A stretch of DNA of 64,000 nt from Paraburkholderia sp. PGU19 (GCF_013426915.1 NZ_AP023181.1:868001-932000); one strand, 5' to 3'; counted from the stretch's first letter, positions 16,948-25,894 are shown. Numbers and translations are program-made. The notes: generated by a model not told the origin, from the letters alone.

Positions 16948-18027
16948 CTACAGACCGCCGTTTTCGACGACCCGGCCTTCAGCGCGCCAGCGCAACATGC
17001 CGCCCGCGAGATTCGCGACGTCCTCGAACCCTGCCTGGCGAAGCATCACGGTCGCCTGCGCCGAACGGCCGCCCGCGCGACAGACCGTGACAATAGGACG
17101 TTCTTTGCCGAGTTCCGCCACGCGTTTCGCCAGACTGCCGAGTGAAATCAGCTTCGCTTCGGGAATGCGTCCAAGCGGGCCGTCGAATTCGTCGGGCTCG
17201 CGCACATCGACGATCTGCACCGATTGCAGATGTTCTTCGAGCCATTGTGGATGAATTTCCCAGATCCCCGCGAACGTGTAGGTCAGCGGCGCCCATTCGG
17301 GTTGCGGCTTTAGCGACGGATCGCTGGCCGCGACACCGCATTGCATGTTCGCGGGAACGGCGACATCGATTTGCCGCGGATGCGCAAGGCCGAGATTGGT
17401 CATATAGCCCGCGAAATCGTCCTCGCAAAGCTCACCCCCCAGCCGTGGATTGAAGCGCCGCTCTTCGGCCACGCTCGTCACCGTCAGGCCCCGATAATCG
17501 TGCGCCGGATACAACAGACAGCTTTCGGGCAACGAGAAAAGCTGCTCATGCACCGCGCGAAACAGCGCATGCGGATTACCGTTCTGAAAGTCCGTGCGAC
17601 CGGTGCCGCGAATCAGCAGACAATCGCCCGTGAAGGCCATCGACTCGTCGTCGAGCACGAGACTGATGCAGCCATTCGTATGACCAGGCGTCGCACGCAC
17701 ACGCAGTTGCCGTGCACCGAAGGAAATCGAATCGCCGTGGCTGACATAGCGGTCCGCTCCCTCCGCGCCGCTCGCCGCCGATATCGCGATCTGGCTGCCC
17801 GTGCGTTTTTTCAGCAGCCACGCGCCTGTCACATGATCTGCATGGACGTGCGTGTCGATCGTAAAGAGCAGGCGCAGGCCGAGTTCGTCGAGCAGCGCGG
17901 CATCGCGGCGCGTCTGCTCGAACACGGGGTCGATCAGTACGGCCTCGCGTGTGTCGCTGTCAGCGAGCAGATAGGTGTAGGTAGACGATTGCTGGTCAAA
18001 CAGTTGTCGGAAGATCAGCACGCTCAC
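16948..18027 (-). CDS. Persulfide dioxygenase-rhodanese fusion protein
   Basis: A 359-residue two-domain enzyme. Residues 1 to about 240 are an ETHE1-type metallo-beta-lactamase fold with THVHADHVTG (His60, His62, Asp64, His65), His115, Asp135 and His176, giving the 2-His/1-Asp iron site that oxidises glutathione persulfide to sulfite and glutathione. Residues about 255-359 are a rhodanese domain with active Cys316 in the loop CRAGGRS. The same fusion from Burkholderia phytofirmans (PRF) has been shown to interconvert thiosulfate/glutathione and persulfide and then oxidise it. Translation begins at GTG 18027 to give the family N-terminus MSVLIFRQLF. It follows a 1-Cys peroxiredoxin gene in the same direction, 97 bp apart. 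Confidence 0.93.
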   Translation of the reverse strand: MSVLIFRQLFDQQSSTYTYLLADSDTREAVLIDPVFEQTRRDAALLDELGLRLLFTIDTHVHADHVTGAWLLKKRTGSQIAISAASGAEGADRYVSHGDSISFGARQLRVRATPGHTNGCISLVLDDESMAFTGDCLLIRGTGRTDFQNGNPHALFRAVHEQLFSLPESCLLYPAHDYRGLTVTSVAEERRFNPRLGGELCEDDFAGYMTNLGLAHPRQIDVAVPANMQCGVAASDPSLKPQPEWAPLTYTFAGIWEIHPQWLEEHLQSVQIVDVREPDEFDGPLGRIPEAKLISLGSLAKRVAELGKERPIVTVCRAGGRSAQATVMLRQAGFEDVANLAGGMLRWRAEGRVVENGGL

Positions 18028-18077
18028 GGTCTCTCAACGTGTGTCGGAAAACGCCTCTGTTGCGAATAGCAATCACG

Positions 18078-18108
18078 CCGGCGCGCGCTTCACAACTGCG
18101 CGCGCCGG
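18078..18108 (-). terminator. Strong GC hairpin between peroxiredoxin and persulfide dioxygenase genes
   Basis: An 11-bp perfect stem (CCGGCGCGCGC and complement) with a 9-base loop, 17 bases past the peroxiredoxin stop. No T-run follows, so it may partially terminate or stabilise the upstream message. Confidence 0.4.
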
Positions 18109-18124
18109 ACCGTCGCTCAAGGTC

Positions 18125-18778
18125 TCACTTGGGTTGCTGCACGTAACGCAGATACGGCTTCAACGTCTTGAAGCCCTGCGGATACTTCTCTTTGGCCGCT
18201 TCGTCGGACACGGACGTCGGAATGATCACGTCCTCGCCCGGTTTCCAGTTCACGGGCGTGGCGACCGTGTGCTTCGCGTTCAGTTGCAGCGAGTCCAGCA
18301 AACGCATCACTTCGTCGAAATTCCGGCCCGAACTCATCGGATAGACGAGCATCGCCTTCACCTTCTTGTCCGGCCCGATCAGGAACACCGAACGCACCGT
18401 CGCGTTGTCGACAGCCGTGCGCGGGCCGCCGCTCGCTTCGGGGTGAATCATGTCGTAGAGCTTCGCGACGTTCAGATCGGCGTCGCCGATCATCGGATAA
18501 TTGATCGCGTTGCCCTGCGTCTCCTCGATGTCCTTCACCCATTTCTGGTGATCGCTGACGGGGTCGATGCTTAGTCCGATGATCTTCGTGTTGCGCTTGT
18601 CGAATTCCGGCTTGAGTCCCGCCATGTAGCCCAGTTCCGTCGTGCAGACGGGGGTGAAGTCCTTTGGATGCGAGAACAGGATTGCCCAGCTATCGCCGAT
18701 CCATTCGTGAAATCGAATCGTGCCTTCTGTGGTCTCCGCCGTGAAATCGGGCGCTACTTCTCCTAGTCGAATCGCCAT
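18125..18778 (-). CDS. 1-Cys peroxiredoxin (Prx6 class)
   Basis: A 217-residue thiol peroxidase. The peroxidatic cysteine is Cys45 in FTPVCTTE, and no other cysteine is present, which defines the 1-Cys class. The long C-terminal arm (KPGEDVIIPTSVSDEAAKEK) is typical of Prx6-type dimers. It reduces H2O2 or organic peroxides in the cytoplasm, with an external thiol such as glutathione resolving the sulfenate. A GGAG-containing ribosome-binding site precedes the ATG. The downstream persulfide dioxygenase also consumes glutathione persulfide, suggesting a joint thiol/sulfur redox role. Confidence 0.95.
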   Translation of the reverse strand: MAIRLGEVAPDFTAETTEGTIRFHEWIGDSWAILFSHPKDFTPVCTTELGYMAGLKPEFDKRNTKIIGLSIDPVSDHQKWVKDIEETQGNAINYPMIGDADLNVAKLYDMIHPEASGGPRTAVDNATVRSVFLIGPDKKVKAMLVYPMSSGRNFDEVMRLLDSLQLNAKHTVATPVNWKPGEDVIIPTSVSDEAAKEKYPQGFKTLKPYLRYVQQPK

Positions 18779-19148
18779 CTTCTTTCTCCGTGGTAACAGG
18801 TTCCAAACGATGCGTCGGATGCCGCCACCGTCGTTGTAACGACGGCCAGCGGGTTATCAGGAATCAGCTTAGAGAACTTCTGACGTTAGCCGCCGGTCAT
18901 GATGCCGTACGACCCGGCGTGTGCGCAACGGTTCGCGGCGGCTCCCGATCGGCACCAACGCGAGACGAGCGTACATGCGCAGCAGGTAACTTTTATAGCG
19001 TAGAACAAATTACACGTTTCGTGTGCAGTTTGTCAGCGCGCCGGATATTTTCGGGCCTGTCTGTTCGTCACGGCACAGGCAGAAGGGGTGCGCGAAGTCC
19101 TGGCGCACGGCGGCGAGCGGCACTCCCCACTCGCCGCGCATCAGACCA
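18779..19148. other. Gene-free stretch between peroxiredoxin gene and the seven-gene operon
   Basis: About 370 bp with no supported gene. The left part holds the peroxiredoxin promoter. A stem of 8 bp (19110-19117 with 19130-19137) lies just past the end of the binding-protein gene and could help end that operon, though no T-run follows. Confidence 0.55.
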
Positions 19149-20195
19149 TTACTGCTCGACCTGCCGGTTCCAGCGCTGATCCCATTGCGCGCGGTGCGCG
19201 TTGATCGAATCCCAATCGACGACCGTCACCTTCTTCACCAGATCATCCAGATTGCCGAGGCTCTTCTGCATCGCGGGCGTCATCGTCGCGTGCTCGTTGG
19301 TCGGAATCTGCTTGCCCGCTGCCGCCGCTTTCGATTGAGCCGGCGCCGACAACAGGAACTGCGCGAGCTTTTGCGCAAGCTGCGGATCGGCGTTGTTCTT
19401 CACGACGCACAGGTCGACCAGCAGCAAGACTGCGCCTTCCTTCGGATTCGCGTAGCCGACAGGAATGCCCTTGTCCTGCAGATCGCCGACCGCCGTCGGC
19501 GTCAGCGGGAAGAGCCCCGCTTCGCCCGTTTGCACCATCTCCGAGAGCTTCGCCGAATTGGGAATGTACTCGACGACGTTCGGTCCAACCGTGCTCGACC
19601 ATTTGCTGAAACCCGGCTCGACGTTCTGGTCGTTGCCGCCCATCAAACGGTTGATCGCGAGAAAGCCGTGCAGGCCGAACGTGCTGCTCGACGCGGACTG
19701 AAACACCACTTTGCCCTTGTACTTCGGATTGGCGAAGTCCATCCACGATGTGGGCGGCGCCCAGCCTTTCTCCGCGAACAGTTTGGTGTTGTAGCCGATG
19801 CCCGTCATGCCGAGCTGCACGCCAGCGCCGATGTCATCCTTCATGCGCGCAAACGGATACAGCTCTTTCAGCACGGGCGCGTCGTCGAGCTTCTGGCACA
19901 CACCCATGCTGACGGCGCGCGCCATCACACCGTCATCGAGAAACGCAACGTGAATCTGCGGGCTGTTGCGATTGGCGAGCAGTTTCGCGAGCACATCGGA
20001 CGAGGTGCCCGGCACCACGACCACCTTCACGTTGTTCGCCTTCTCGAAGTCGGGCAGCACCTGGCTCGTGTACGCCTTCTCCATCGGGCCGCCGTTCATG
20101 CCGATATAGATCGTTTTGGTTTGCGACCAGGCGGGCGCGGCCGCCCCGATCGCGAACACGGCGGCCAGCGCCGCGACCGTGCTTGACAGCTTCAT
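19149..20195 (-). CDS. Polyamine-type (PotD-like) ABC substrate-binding protein
   Basis: A 348-residue periplasmic protein with a Sec signal peptide ending near AAAPAWSQ. The mature part is a class D/family 1 binding protein (TIYIGMNGGPMEKAYTSQVL, FLDDGVMARAVSMGVCQKLD, GMTGIGYNTKLFAEKGW) related to spermidine/putrescine and iron binding proteins. AAGGAG precedes the ATG. It is the last gene of a seven-gene operon with its own ABC ATPase and two permeases, but separated from them by three oxidoreductase genes. The ligand is therefore probably the dehydrogenase substrate, an amine or imino acid, and not necessarily a polyamine. Confidence 0.92.
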   Translation of the reverse strand: MKLSSTVAALAAVFAIGAAAPAWSQTKTIYIGMNGGPMEKAYTSQVLPDFEKANNVKVVVVPGTSSDVLAKLLANRNSPQIHVAFLDDGVMARAVSMGVCQKLDDAPVLKELYPFARMKDDIGAGVQLGMTGIGYNTKLFAEKGWAPPTSWMDFANPKYKGKVVFQSASSSTFGLHGFLAINRLMGGNDQNVEPGFSKWSSTVGPNVVEYIPNSAKLSEMVQTGEAGLFPLTPTAVGDLQDKGIPVGYANPKEGAVLLLVDLCVVKNNADPQLAQKLAQFLLSAPAQSKAAAAGKQIPTNEHATMTPAMQKSLGNLDDLVKKVTVVDWDSINAHRAQWDQRWNRQVEQ

Positions 20196-20215
20196 TGTGG
20201 GTCTCCTTGACAGGA

Positions 20216-21343
20216 TTAAAGAACAGCGGGGATCGCGCTTCGGTTGAAGCGGCCGATCGCAAACGCATCGAGCGGCGTCGAGGTCTCGCCGTCGATCACG
20301 AGGTCGGCCATCACTTCGCCGACACCGGGCGCAAGCAAAAAGCCGCCGCCCGAAAAACCGAATGCATGCAGCAGGCGCGGCACCTTCTGGCTCGCGCCGA
20401 TCACGGGATTGCTGTCGGGCGTCTCGCCTTCGACGCCGCTCCACGTGCGGATCAGCAATGCGTCGCGCAATGCGGGCAGCAGCGCGCACGCGTCGCGCAT
20501 CACAGCGCGTGTGGTTTGCGTCGACGGTTGCGCGTATTCGCCGTCGCCATGTCCGCGCCCGCCGCCGATCACGCAGTTGCCGCGTTCGACCTGGCGCGCG
20601 TACACGCCGCCGCCCACGACGCCCAGGTTGTGCGTCACGAAGCGCGGCAGCGGCTCGGTCACCCACATGTTGGGATAGATCGGTTTCATCGGCACGGCTT
20701 CGTTGAAAAAGCCCGCGACGGTGTTCGCCCACGCGCCCGCGCTGTTGATCAGCCAGTCGGCCGTGATGCGTTCGTCGCCCGCGCGAATCTGGAAGCGCGA
20801 GCCGTCGTGCGTGATATCGGTGAGCGCGGTTTGCTCGCGTACCACGGCGCCCGCCCGTTGCGCCGCGCGAGCGAAAGCGGGCGACACGAGGCGCGGATTC
20901 GCGTGACCATCGCTCATGCACAGCGAGCCACCCAGCGCCGCTTCGCCGAGCCACGGATAACGCTTGCGGAACGCCGCGCCTGCCAGCAGTTCGGTTTCGA
21001 GCCCGTGTTCGCGCGCCATCGCGGCCCACGTTTCGAGCACGGCAAAATCGCTGTCGCGCCGCGCCAGACGCAGATGTCCCGACACGACGAGTTCCCCGTC
21101 GATGCCAATGAGTTCCGGCAAGCGGTCCCAGACGCGCCGCGCGCGCATCGCAAGCGGCATCTGTTCGGCGGGGCGTCCCTGGCATCGCACGCCGCCGTAG
21201 TTGACGCCGCTCGCCTGCGCGCCGCAATAGCGCCGCTCGAACAGGCCGACGCGCACGCCGCGCCGCGCGAGCGCCAGCGCCGCCGACGAGCCGACCAGCC
21301 CGCCGCCCGCGATCACGACCTGATAGTGGACGGCGTCACTCAT
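20216..21343 (-). CDS. FAD-dependent amine/imino-acid dehydrogenase, catalytic (beta, OoxB/HcnC-like) subunit
   Basis: A 375-residue DAO-family flavoprotein. FAD motif VVIAGGGLVGSSAALALARR is at the N-terminus and the C-terminal FAD loop is FGFSGGGFLLAPGVGEVMAD. It resembles the beta subunits of opine oxidase (OoxB), HcnC and D-hydroxyproline dehydrogenase, which oxidise a C-N bond. Its start overlaps the end of the alpha-subunit gene by 8 bp, and a small 2Fe-2S gene lies upstream, giving the full alpha-beta-gamma set. It acts in the cytoplasm or at the inner membrane face. Substrate is unassigned. Confidence 0.9.
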   Translation of the reverse strand: MSDAVHYQVVIAGGGLVGSSAALALARRGVRVGLFERRYCGAQASGVNYGGVRCQGRPAEQMPLAMRARRVWDRLPELIGIDGELVVSGHLRLARRDSDFAVLETWAAMAREHGLETELLAGAAFRKRYPWLGEAALGGSLCMSDGHANPRLVSPAFARAAQRAGAVVREQTALTDITHDGSRFQIRAGDERITADWLINSAGAWANTVAGFFNEAVPMKPIYPNMWVTEPLPRFVTHNLGVVGGGVYARQVERGNCVIGGGRGHGDGEYAQPSTQTTRAVMRDACALLPALRDALLIRTWSGVEGETPDSNPVIGASQKVPRLLHAFGFSGGGFLLAPGVGEVMADLVIDGETSTPLDAFAIGRFNRSAIPAVL

Positions 21344-22769
21344 CGCGTGCCTCCTCGGGAATCGCGGCGACGACGTCGTCGAACAGCATCGGCGAGATGG
21401 GAATGGGCTTGATGGGCGCCTGACTGCGCAGACGCCCGACGCTTTCCGGCGGACGTCCCGTTTCCTCGCTCAGCAGCGCAATGGCCGCTTCGCCGCACAT
21501 GCGCCCCTGGCAGCGGCCCATGCCGACACGCGTCAACGCCTTGAGCCGGTTGATCTCGCTGGCCTCGCCGCCACGAATGCAGCGGCGCAATGTGCCCGCA
21601 TCGACTTCTTCGCAGCGGCAGACGGTCATGTCGTCGGGCCAGTGCTTCGCGGGTTGTGAGGGCGGCGCAAAGGCCGCTTCGATGCCTGCGCGAAACACGG
21701 CGATGCGTTGCAAGCGGCGTTCGAGCGTGGCGGGATCGAGGCCATCCGCGTGCGCGGGATGCTCAATGCCGAGATCGTCGAGCAGCGCGAGCGCCGCACG
21801 TCGGCCCGCGAGTTCAGCGGCGTCCGCGCCTGCGATACCCGCGCCATCGCCAGCGAGATAGATGCCCGCCACCGAGCTGCGCCCTGCCGCGTCGCGCTCA
21901 GGCAACCAGCAGCCGTTCAATGTATCGAAGCGGAAGCGGCATCCGGCGAGGTCCGCGAGTTGCGTTTCCGGGCGCAAGCCGAAGCCGAGGCCAACGGCAT
22001 CGCAGGTAATCGTTTCGATGCGCTCGCTCTCATGCGATGCCTTGAAGCGAATGCCCGCCACGCCCTCTTCGCCGTCGATGCCGACCAGCGTCACGCCACG
22101 CTCCATCCTGACGCCGCGCGCCTTGAGCCACGCCACGTAATAGATGCCCTTGGCGAACGTCGAAGGCTGATTGATGAGCTTCGGCACCGCCGCGACCTGC
22201 TTCGACCACGCGCTCGTGTCGAGCACGGCTTCGATCCGCGCGCCTGCCTTCACGTATTGATACGCAATGAGATACAGCAACGGACCCGTGCCCGCCAGCA
22301 CGACGCGCCGCCCGATCGCGCTTCCCTGCGCCTTCAGCGCAACCTGCGCGCCGCCGAGCGTATAAACGCCGGGCAACGTCCAGCCCGGCACGGGCAACAC
22401 GCGATCCGTCGCGCCGCTCGCGATGATCAACTGCGTGAACGCGACGCTCGCCTCGCGGCCATTGCGGATCGTGTCGAGCCTGCGGCCTTCGCACGACCAT
22501 ACGAGCGTGTCCGGCCGATAGTCGATCTGCGGCAGAAGCGCGCGCATCGTCTCGTGCACGGCATCAGCCTTCTTCGACTCGAAGCCATACAGCGTCGCCT
22601 TGCTGCGCGTGAAGCCCGCATCGGCAGGCGGCTGACGATAGATCTGTCCGCCCCAACGCGCGTTCTCATCGAGCACGATGGGCCGGATGCCCGCCGCCAC
22701 CAGCGTCTGCGCCGCGCGAATCCCCGCAGGGCCCGCGCCGACGATCACCACCTGTCGCCCGCTGCTCAT
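21336..22769 (-). CDS. FAD/NAD-binding dehydrogenase alpha subunit with C-terminal 2Fe-2S domain (OoxA/HcnB-like)
   Basis: A 477-residue protein with FAD motif QVVIVGAGPAGIRAAQTLVA at the start, a second nucleotide-binding region RRVVLAGTGPLLYLIAYQYV, and the later AGIYLAGDGAGIAGADAAEL motif. The C-terminus is a BFD-like [2Fe-2S] domain with four cysteines, MTVCRCEEVD and GRCQGRMCG. This is the architecture of the alpha subunits of opine oxidase, HcnB and D-hydroxyproline dehydrogenase. The ATG at 22769 overlaps the upstream TGA (ATGA, 4 bases), so the subunits are translationally coupled. Confidence 0.91.
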   Translation of the reverse strand: MSSGRQVVIVGAGPAGIRAAQTLVAAGIRPIVLDENARWGGQIYRQPPADAGFTRSKATLYGFESKKADAVHETMRALLPQIDYRPDTLVWSCEGRRLDTIRNGREASVAFTQLIIASGATDRVLPVPGWTLPGVYTLGGAQVALKAQGSAIGRRVVLAGTGPLLYLIAYQYVKAGARIEAVLDTSAWSKQVAAVPKLINQPSTFAKGIYYVAWLKARGVRMERGVTLVGIDGEEGVAGIRFKASHESERIETITCDAVGLGFGLRPETQLADLAGCRFRFDTLNGCWLPERDAAGRSSVAGIYLAGDGAGIAGADAAELAGRRAALALLDDLGIEHPAHADGLDPATLERRLQRIAVFRAGIEAAFAPPSQPAKHWPDDMTVCRCEEVDAGTLRRCIRGGEASEINRLKALTRVGMGRCQGRMCGEAAIALLSEETGRPPESVGRLRSQAPIKPIPISPMLFDDVVAAIPEEARDE

Positions 22770-23086
22770 CGCGCACCCTTCGTCACGATGCGCATGCCGT
22801 CTTTCACCAGCGTCGAACACGCCCGAATCCGCGTGCCGTCTTCGCAGCGCACCCAGCAGTCCTGGCACGCGCCGATCATGCAAAAGCCCGCGCGCGGCTC
22901 ACCGCTGAATTCGCTATGACGCACGTGGCGTTGCTGCATCAGAATTGCCGTCAGCACGGTATCGCCCGTCAGCGCGCCGACTTCGACGCCATCGAGAAAG
23001 AACGACACGGGCGCGCGTCCGGCTTCGGCCACGCGCAGCAACTGGCTGTTGGAACGGGACATGTGAGCGGAAAAGAAAGAAGCCAT
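22766..23086 (-). CDS. 2Fe-2S ferredoxin-like gamma subunit of the dehydrogenase (HcnA-like)
   Basis: A 106-residue protein of the HcnA/small 2Fe-2S family. Cysteines appear as GFCMIGACQDCWVRC plus a later RIRACSTL, the pattern of plant-type clusters in electron-transfer gamma subunits. It likely relays electrons from the flavin subunits to the respiratory chain. The ATG at 23086 shares one base with the TGA of the permease gene (TGATG); a second ATG eight codons later (23062) is possible. The gene is hidden inside a longer open frame in the same register but is clearly the coding portion. Confidence 0.88.
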   Translation of the reverse strand: MASFFSAHMSRSNSQLLRVAEAGRAPVSFFLDGVEVGALTGDTVLTAILMQQRHVRHSEFSGEPRAGFCMIGACQDCWVRCEDGTRIRACSTLVKDGMRIVTKGAR

Positions 23087-23880
23087 CAGTGCTGGCCAAT
23101 CAGAATGCGGTTGAGCCCGTAGACACGGTCGAGCAGCAGCATCGCGCCCGCCGTGATGAAGATGACGAGCGCGGAGACGGACGCCATCATCGGATCGATC
23201 GATTCGGTTGCGTACATGTACATCCGCACGGGCAGCGTGACCGTCTGCGGCGACGTGACGAAGATCGACATCGTCAGTTCGTCGAAGCTGTTGATGAACG
23301 CGAGCAGCCAGCCGCCCGTGATGCCGGGCACGATCATCGGCAGCGTGATGCGGCGGAACGTGGTCCACGCGTCGGCGCCGAGCGACGACGCCGCGTGCTC
23401 GATGCTGCGGTCCAGTCCGCTCACCGACGCAAGCACGAGGCGCATCACGAACGGCGTGATCACGACCATGTGCGCAAGAATCAGCCACGCGAAAGAACCC
23501 GTCACGCCGATCAGCGCGAAGAAGCGCAGCATCGCGATGCCGAGCACGAGGCCGGGAATCACGAGCGGCGACAGCAGCAGTGCATTGAGAAAATTGCGCC
23601 CCGGAAAGCGCGCGCGGCCAATCGCCAGGCCCGCAGGCAATGCCACGACGAGCGAGAGCGTCGCCGACGCGAAGGCCAGTTTCAGGCTGTTGAAGAAAGC
23701 CGTGATGAAGTCGGGATAGTCGAGAATCGCGCGGAACCAGCGCAGCGAGAAACCGTGCGTGGGCAGCGTCAAGGTTTCGTCGGGCGTGAAGGCGACCAGC
23801 ACGACGATCGCCAGTGGCGCCAGCACGAAGAGAATCACGACGGTATGGAACGCGAGTGCAATGGGGCCGTTCTTGCGCAT
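23086..23880 (-). CDS. ABC transporter permease (PotC-like)
   Basis: A 264-residue inner-membrane protein with about six helices. It carries the EAA-type loop for ATPase contact (EHAASSLGADAWTTFRRITL followed by PMIVPGITGG), characteristic of the PotC/MalG type. It forms a heterodimeric channel with the adjacent PotB-like protein. It follows the PotB-like gene after 24 bp and is coupled to the 2Fe-2S gene downstream. Confidence 0.93.
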   Translation of the reverse strand: MRKNGPIALAFHTVVILFVLAPLAIVVLVAFTPDETLTLPTHGFSLRWFRAILDYPDFITAFFNSLKLAFASATLSLVVALPAGLAIGRARFPGRNFLNALLLSPLVIPGLVLGIAMLRFFALIGVTGSFAWLILAHMVVITPFVMRLVLASVSGLDRSIEHAASSLGADAWTTFRRITLPMIVPGITGGWLLAFINSFDELTMSIFVTSPQTVTLPVRMYMYATESIDPMMASVSALVIFITAGAMLLLDRVYGLNRILIGQH

Positions 23881-23904
23881 GATGTTTCGCCTGTCGGGTT
23901 CGCG

Positions 23905-24810
23905 TCAGCCCATGCTGCGCGTGTAGCGCCGCTCGAGCACGCGGTAGTAGGTGAGCATCACCACCAGGTTCGCGACCAGCAGCAGCACCGCGATCGTCGC
24001 GCCGAGCGGCCAGTTCATCGAACTCAGGAACTGGTCGTAGACGGCCGTTGCCGCGACCTTCAGACGACGCCCGCCGAGCAGGCCGGGAATCGCGAATGCG
24101 CTCGCCGAGAGGCCGAACACCATCAGGCTGCCGGACAGAATGCCGGGCACGAGTTGCGGCAACACGATGCGGCGCAACGTCGTCGCGGGCGACGCCATCA
24201 GCGACAACGCCGCGTTCTCCGTCTGCGGATCGATCCGTTGCAACGCCGTCCACACGGGAATCACCATGAACGGCAGCATCACGTGCACGAGCGCGATGAC
24301 GATGGCGAAGGTCGTGTATTCGAGCTTGTACGGTCCCAGGCCGAACAGCGCGAACGCCTGATTCACGAGGCCGTTCGTGTTGAGCAACATGCTCCAGCCA
24401 AATGCGCGCACTACCACCGACACCAGCAGCGGCGCGAGAATCACCAGCAGGAACAGCGAGCGCCACGGGTCGCGCATGCGCGACAGCACATACGCTTCGG
24501 GCGTGCCGATCGCGACGCACAGCGCGGTCGTCAGCAAGGCGATGCCGAAGGTGCGCAGAAAGATGGTGTGGAAATACGATGAACCGAGCACTTCGACGTA
24601 GTTGTGAAAGTCGAATGCCGCGATCGGGCCGACTGCGGGATCGAAGCGATAGAACGTCAGCGCGAGCGTCATCGCGAGCGGCACGAGCACTAGCGTCGCG
24701 AACAGAATCAACGCGGGGGCGCTCATCAGCCAGAGCGGCACGAAGGCGCGCCATGGCGCGCGCGCCGCGCTTCGGTTCGCGCTTTGCGTGGCGGGCAATG
24801 TGCTATCCAT
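23905..24810 (-). CDS. ABC transporter permease (PotB-like)
   Basis: A 301-residue inner-membrane permease with six predicted helices and the EAA loop ENAALSLMASPATTLRRIVL followed by PQLVPGILSG. The N-terminus has a short polar segment before the first helix (VPLWLMSAPALILFATLVLV). It pairs with the PotC-like permease. Its start overlaps the ATPase gene by 8 bp. Confidence 0.93.
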   Translation of the reverse strand: MDSTLPATQSANRSAARAPWRAFVPLWLMSAPALILFATLVLVPLAMTLALTFYRFDPAVGPIAAFDFHNYVEVLGSSYFHTIFLRTFGIALLTTALCVAIGTPEAYVLSRMRDPWRSLFLLVILAPLLVSVVVRAFGWSMLLNTNGLVNQAFALFGLGPYKLEYTTFAIVIALVHVMLPFMVIPVWTALQRIDPQTENAALSLMASPATTLRRIVLPQLVPGILSGSLMVFGLSASAFAIPGLLGGRRLKVAATAVYDQFLSSMNWPLGATIAVLLLVANLVVMLTYYRVLERRYTRSMG

Positions 24811-25894
24811 GCGCGCGCTCCTGGCCGATCAGGCGCAGCGAATCGCTATGCCAGTCGATGCCGACTTTCGCGCCCTCCGAAAACGGCTCGTTGCCTTCGT
24901 TCTGGCAGCACACGAGCATCTCGCCGACGCGGCTGTCGAGCCGGTAAAGCCATTGGCTGCCGAGGAAGAAGCGGCTCGTCACGTTGCCCGCGAGACGCCC
25001 CTTGTCGGGCGCGCAGAGGCGCAGCTTTTCCGGGCGAATACACAGCGTGACGGCGTCCCCGACGTCGATTGCCTGACCTTGCGCGGCGAGCTGCGTCATG
25101 CTGCCCGTCTCCGCGAGATCGTGGCCGAGGTCGATGCCGATCGCGTCGCCGTCGCGCGATACGACCTTGCCCGCCAGCATGTTCGCCTTGCCGATGAACT
25201 GCGAGACGAACAGATTCTCAGGCCGCTCGTACGCGCGATACGGCGTGTCAATCTGCGTGATGCGCCCCGCCTCCATCACGACCACGCGGTCGCTGATCGA
25301 CAGCGCTTCGGATTGATCGTGCGTGACCATGATCGTCGTCGTGCCGATCTTGCGTTGAATCGAGCGCAGTTCGAACTGCATGTCCTCGCGCAGTTTCGCA
25401 TCGAGGTTCGACATCGGTTCGTCGAGCAGCAGCACGGGCGGCGCGATCACGATCGCGCGCGCAATCGCGACGCGCTGCCGTTGACCGCCCGACAGTTCGC
25501 GCGGAAAGCGATGCGCGAGCGCATCGAGCCGCACCAGCGCCAACGCTTCGCGCACGCGGTCGGCGCGCTCGGTTTTGTCGATGCCGCGCATTTCCAGCCC
25601 GAAACTGACGTTCTGCGCGACGCTCATATGCGGAAACAGCGCGTAGCTTTGAAAGACGATGCCGAGGCCGCGCCGGTTCGGCTTCATATGCGTGATGTCG
25701 CGGCCGTCGAGCGTGATGCGGCCGCGCGTCGTTTCGATGAAGCCCGCGATCATCTGCAGAGTGGTCGTCTTGCCGCAGCCCGACGGGCCGAGCAGCGAAA
25801 CGAATTCGCCCTTTTCCACCGCGAGGTTGATGCCCGTCACGGCATGCAGATCGCCGAACGTCTTCGAAACGTCAGTCAATGTGAGGAACGACAT
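24803..25894 (-). CDS. ABC transporter ATP-binding protein (PotA-like)
   Basis: A 363-residue ATPase with Walker A GPSGCGKTT, signature LSGGQRQRVAIARA, Walker B VLLLDEPMSNLDAKL and switch histidine in VTHDQSE. The C-terminal about 110 residues form the TOBE domain typical of PotA/MalK/FbpC. It energises the PotB/PotC-like channel. It is the first gene of the seven-gene operon and is transcribed away from the IclR regulator. A cluster of palindromic sites lies in the 277-bp region between them. Confidence 0.94.
   Translation of the reverse strand: MSFLTLTDVSKTFGDLHAVTGINLAVEKGEFVSLLGPSGCGKTTTLQMIAGFIETTRGRITLDGRDITHMKPNRRGLGIVFQSYALFPHMSVAQNVSFGLEMRGIDKTERADRVREALALVRLDALAHRFPRELSGGQRQRVAIARAIVIAPPVLLLDEPMSNLDAKLREDMQFELRSIQRKIGTTTIMVTHDQSEALSISDRVVVMEAGRITQIDTPYRAYERPENLFVSQFIGKANMLAGKVVSRDGDAIGIDLGHDLAETGSMTQLAAQGQAIDVGDAVTLCIRPEKLRLCAPDKGRLAGNVTSRFFLGSQWLYRLDSRVGEMLVCCQNEGNEPFSEGAKVGIDWHSDSLRLIGQERAHG

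Noticed and set aside
18779..19148. Possible small gene after the peroxiredoxin promoter
   Set aside because: Available frames lack ribosome-binding sites and family features; taken as non-coding.
22766..24754. 662-codon minus-strand frame spanning two permease genes
   Set aside because: Only its last 107 codons (22766-23086) are a real gene, the 2Fe-2S subunit; the rest is an out-of-frame shadow of the permeases.
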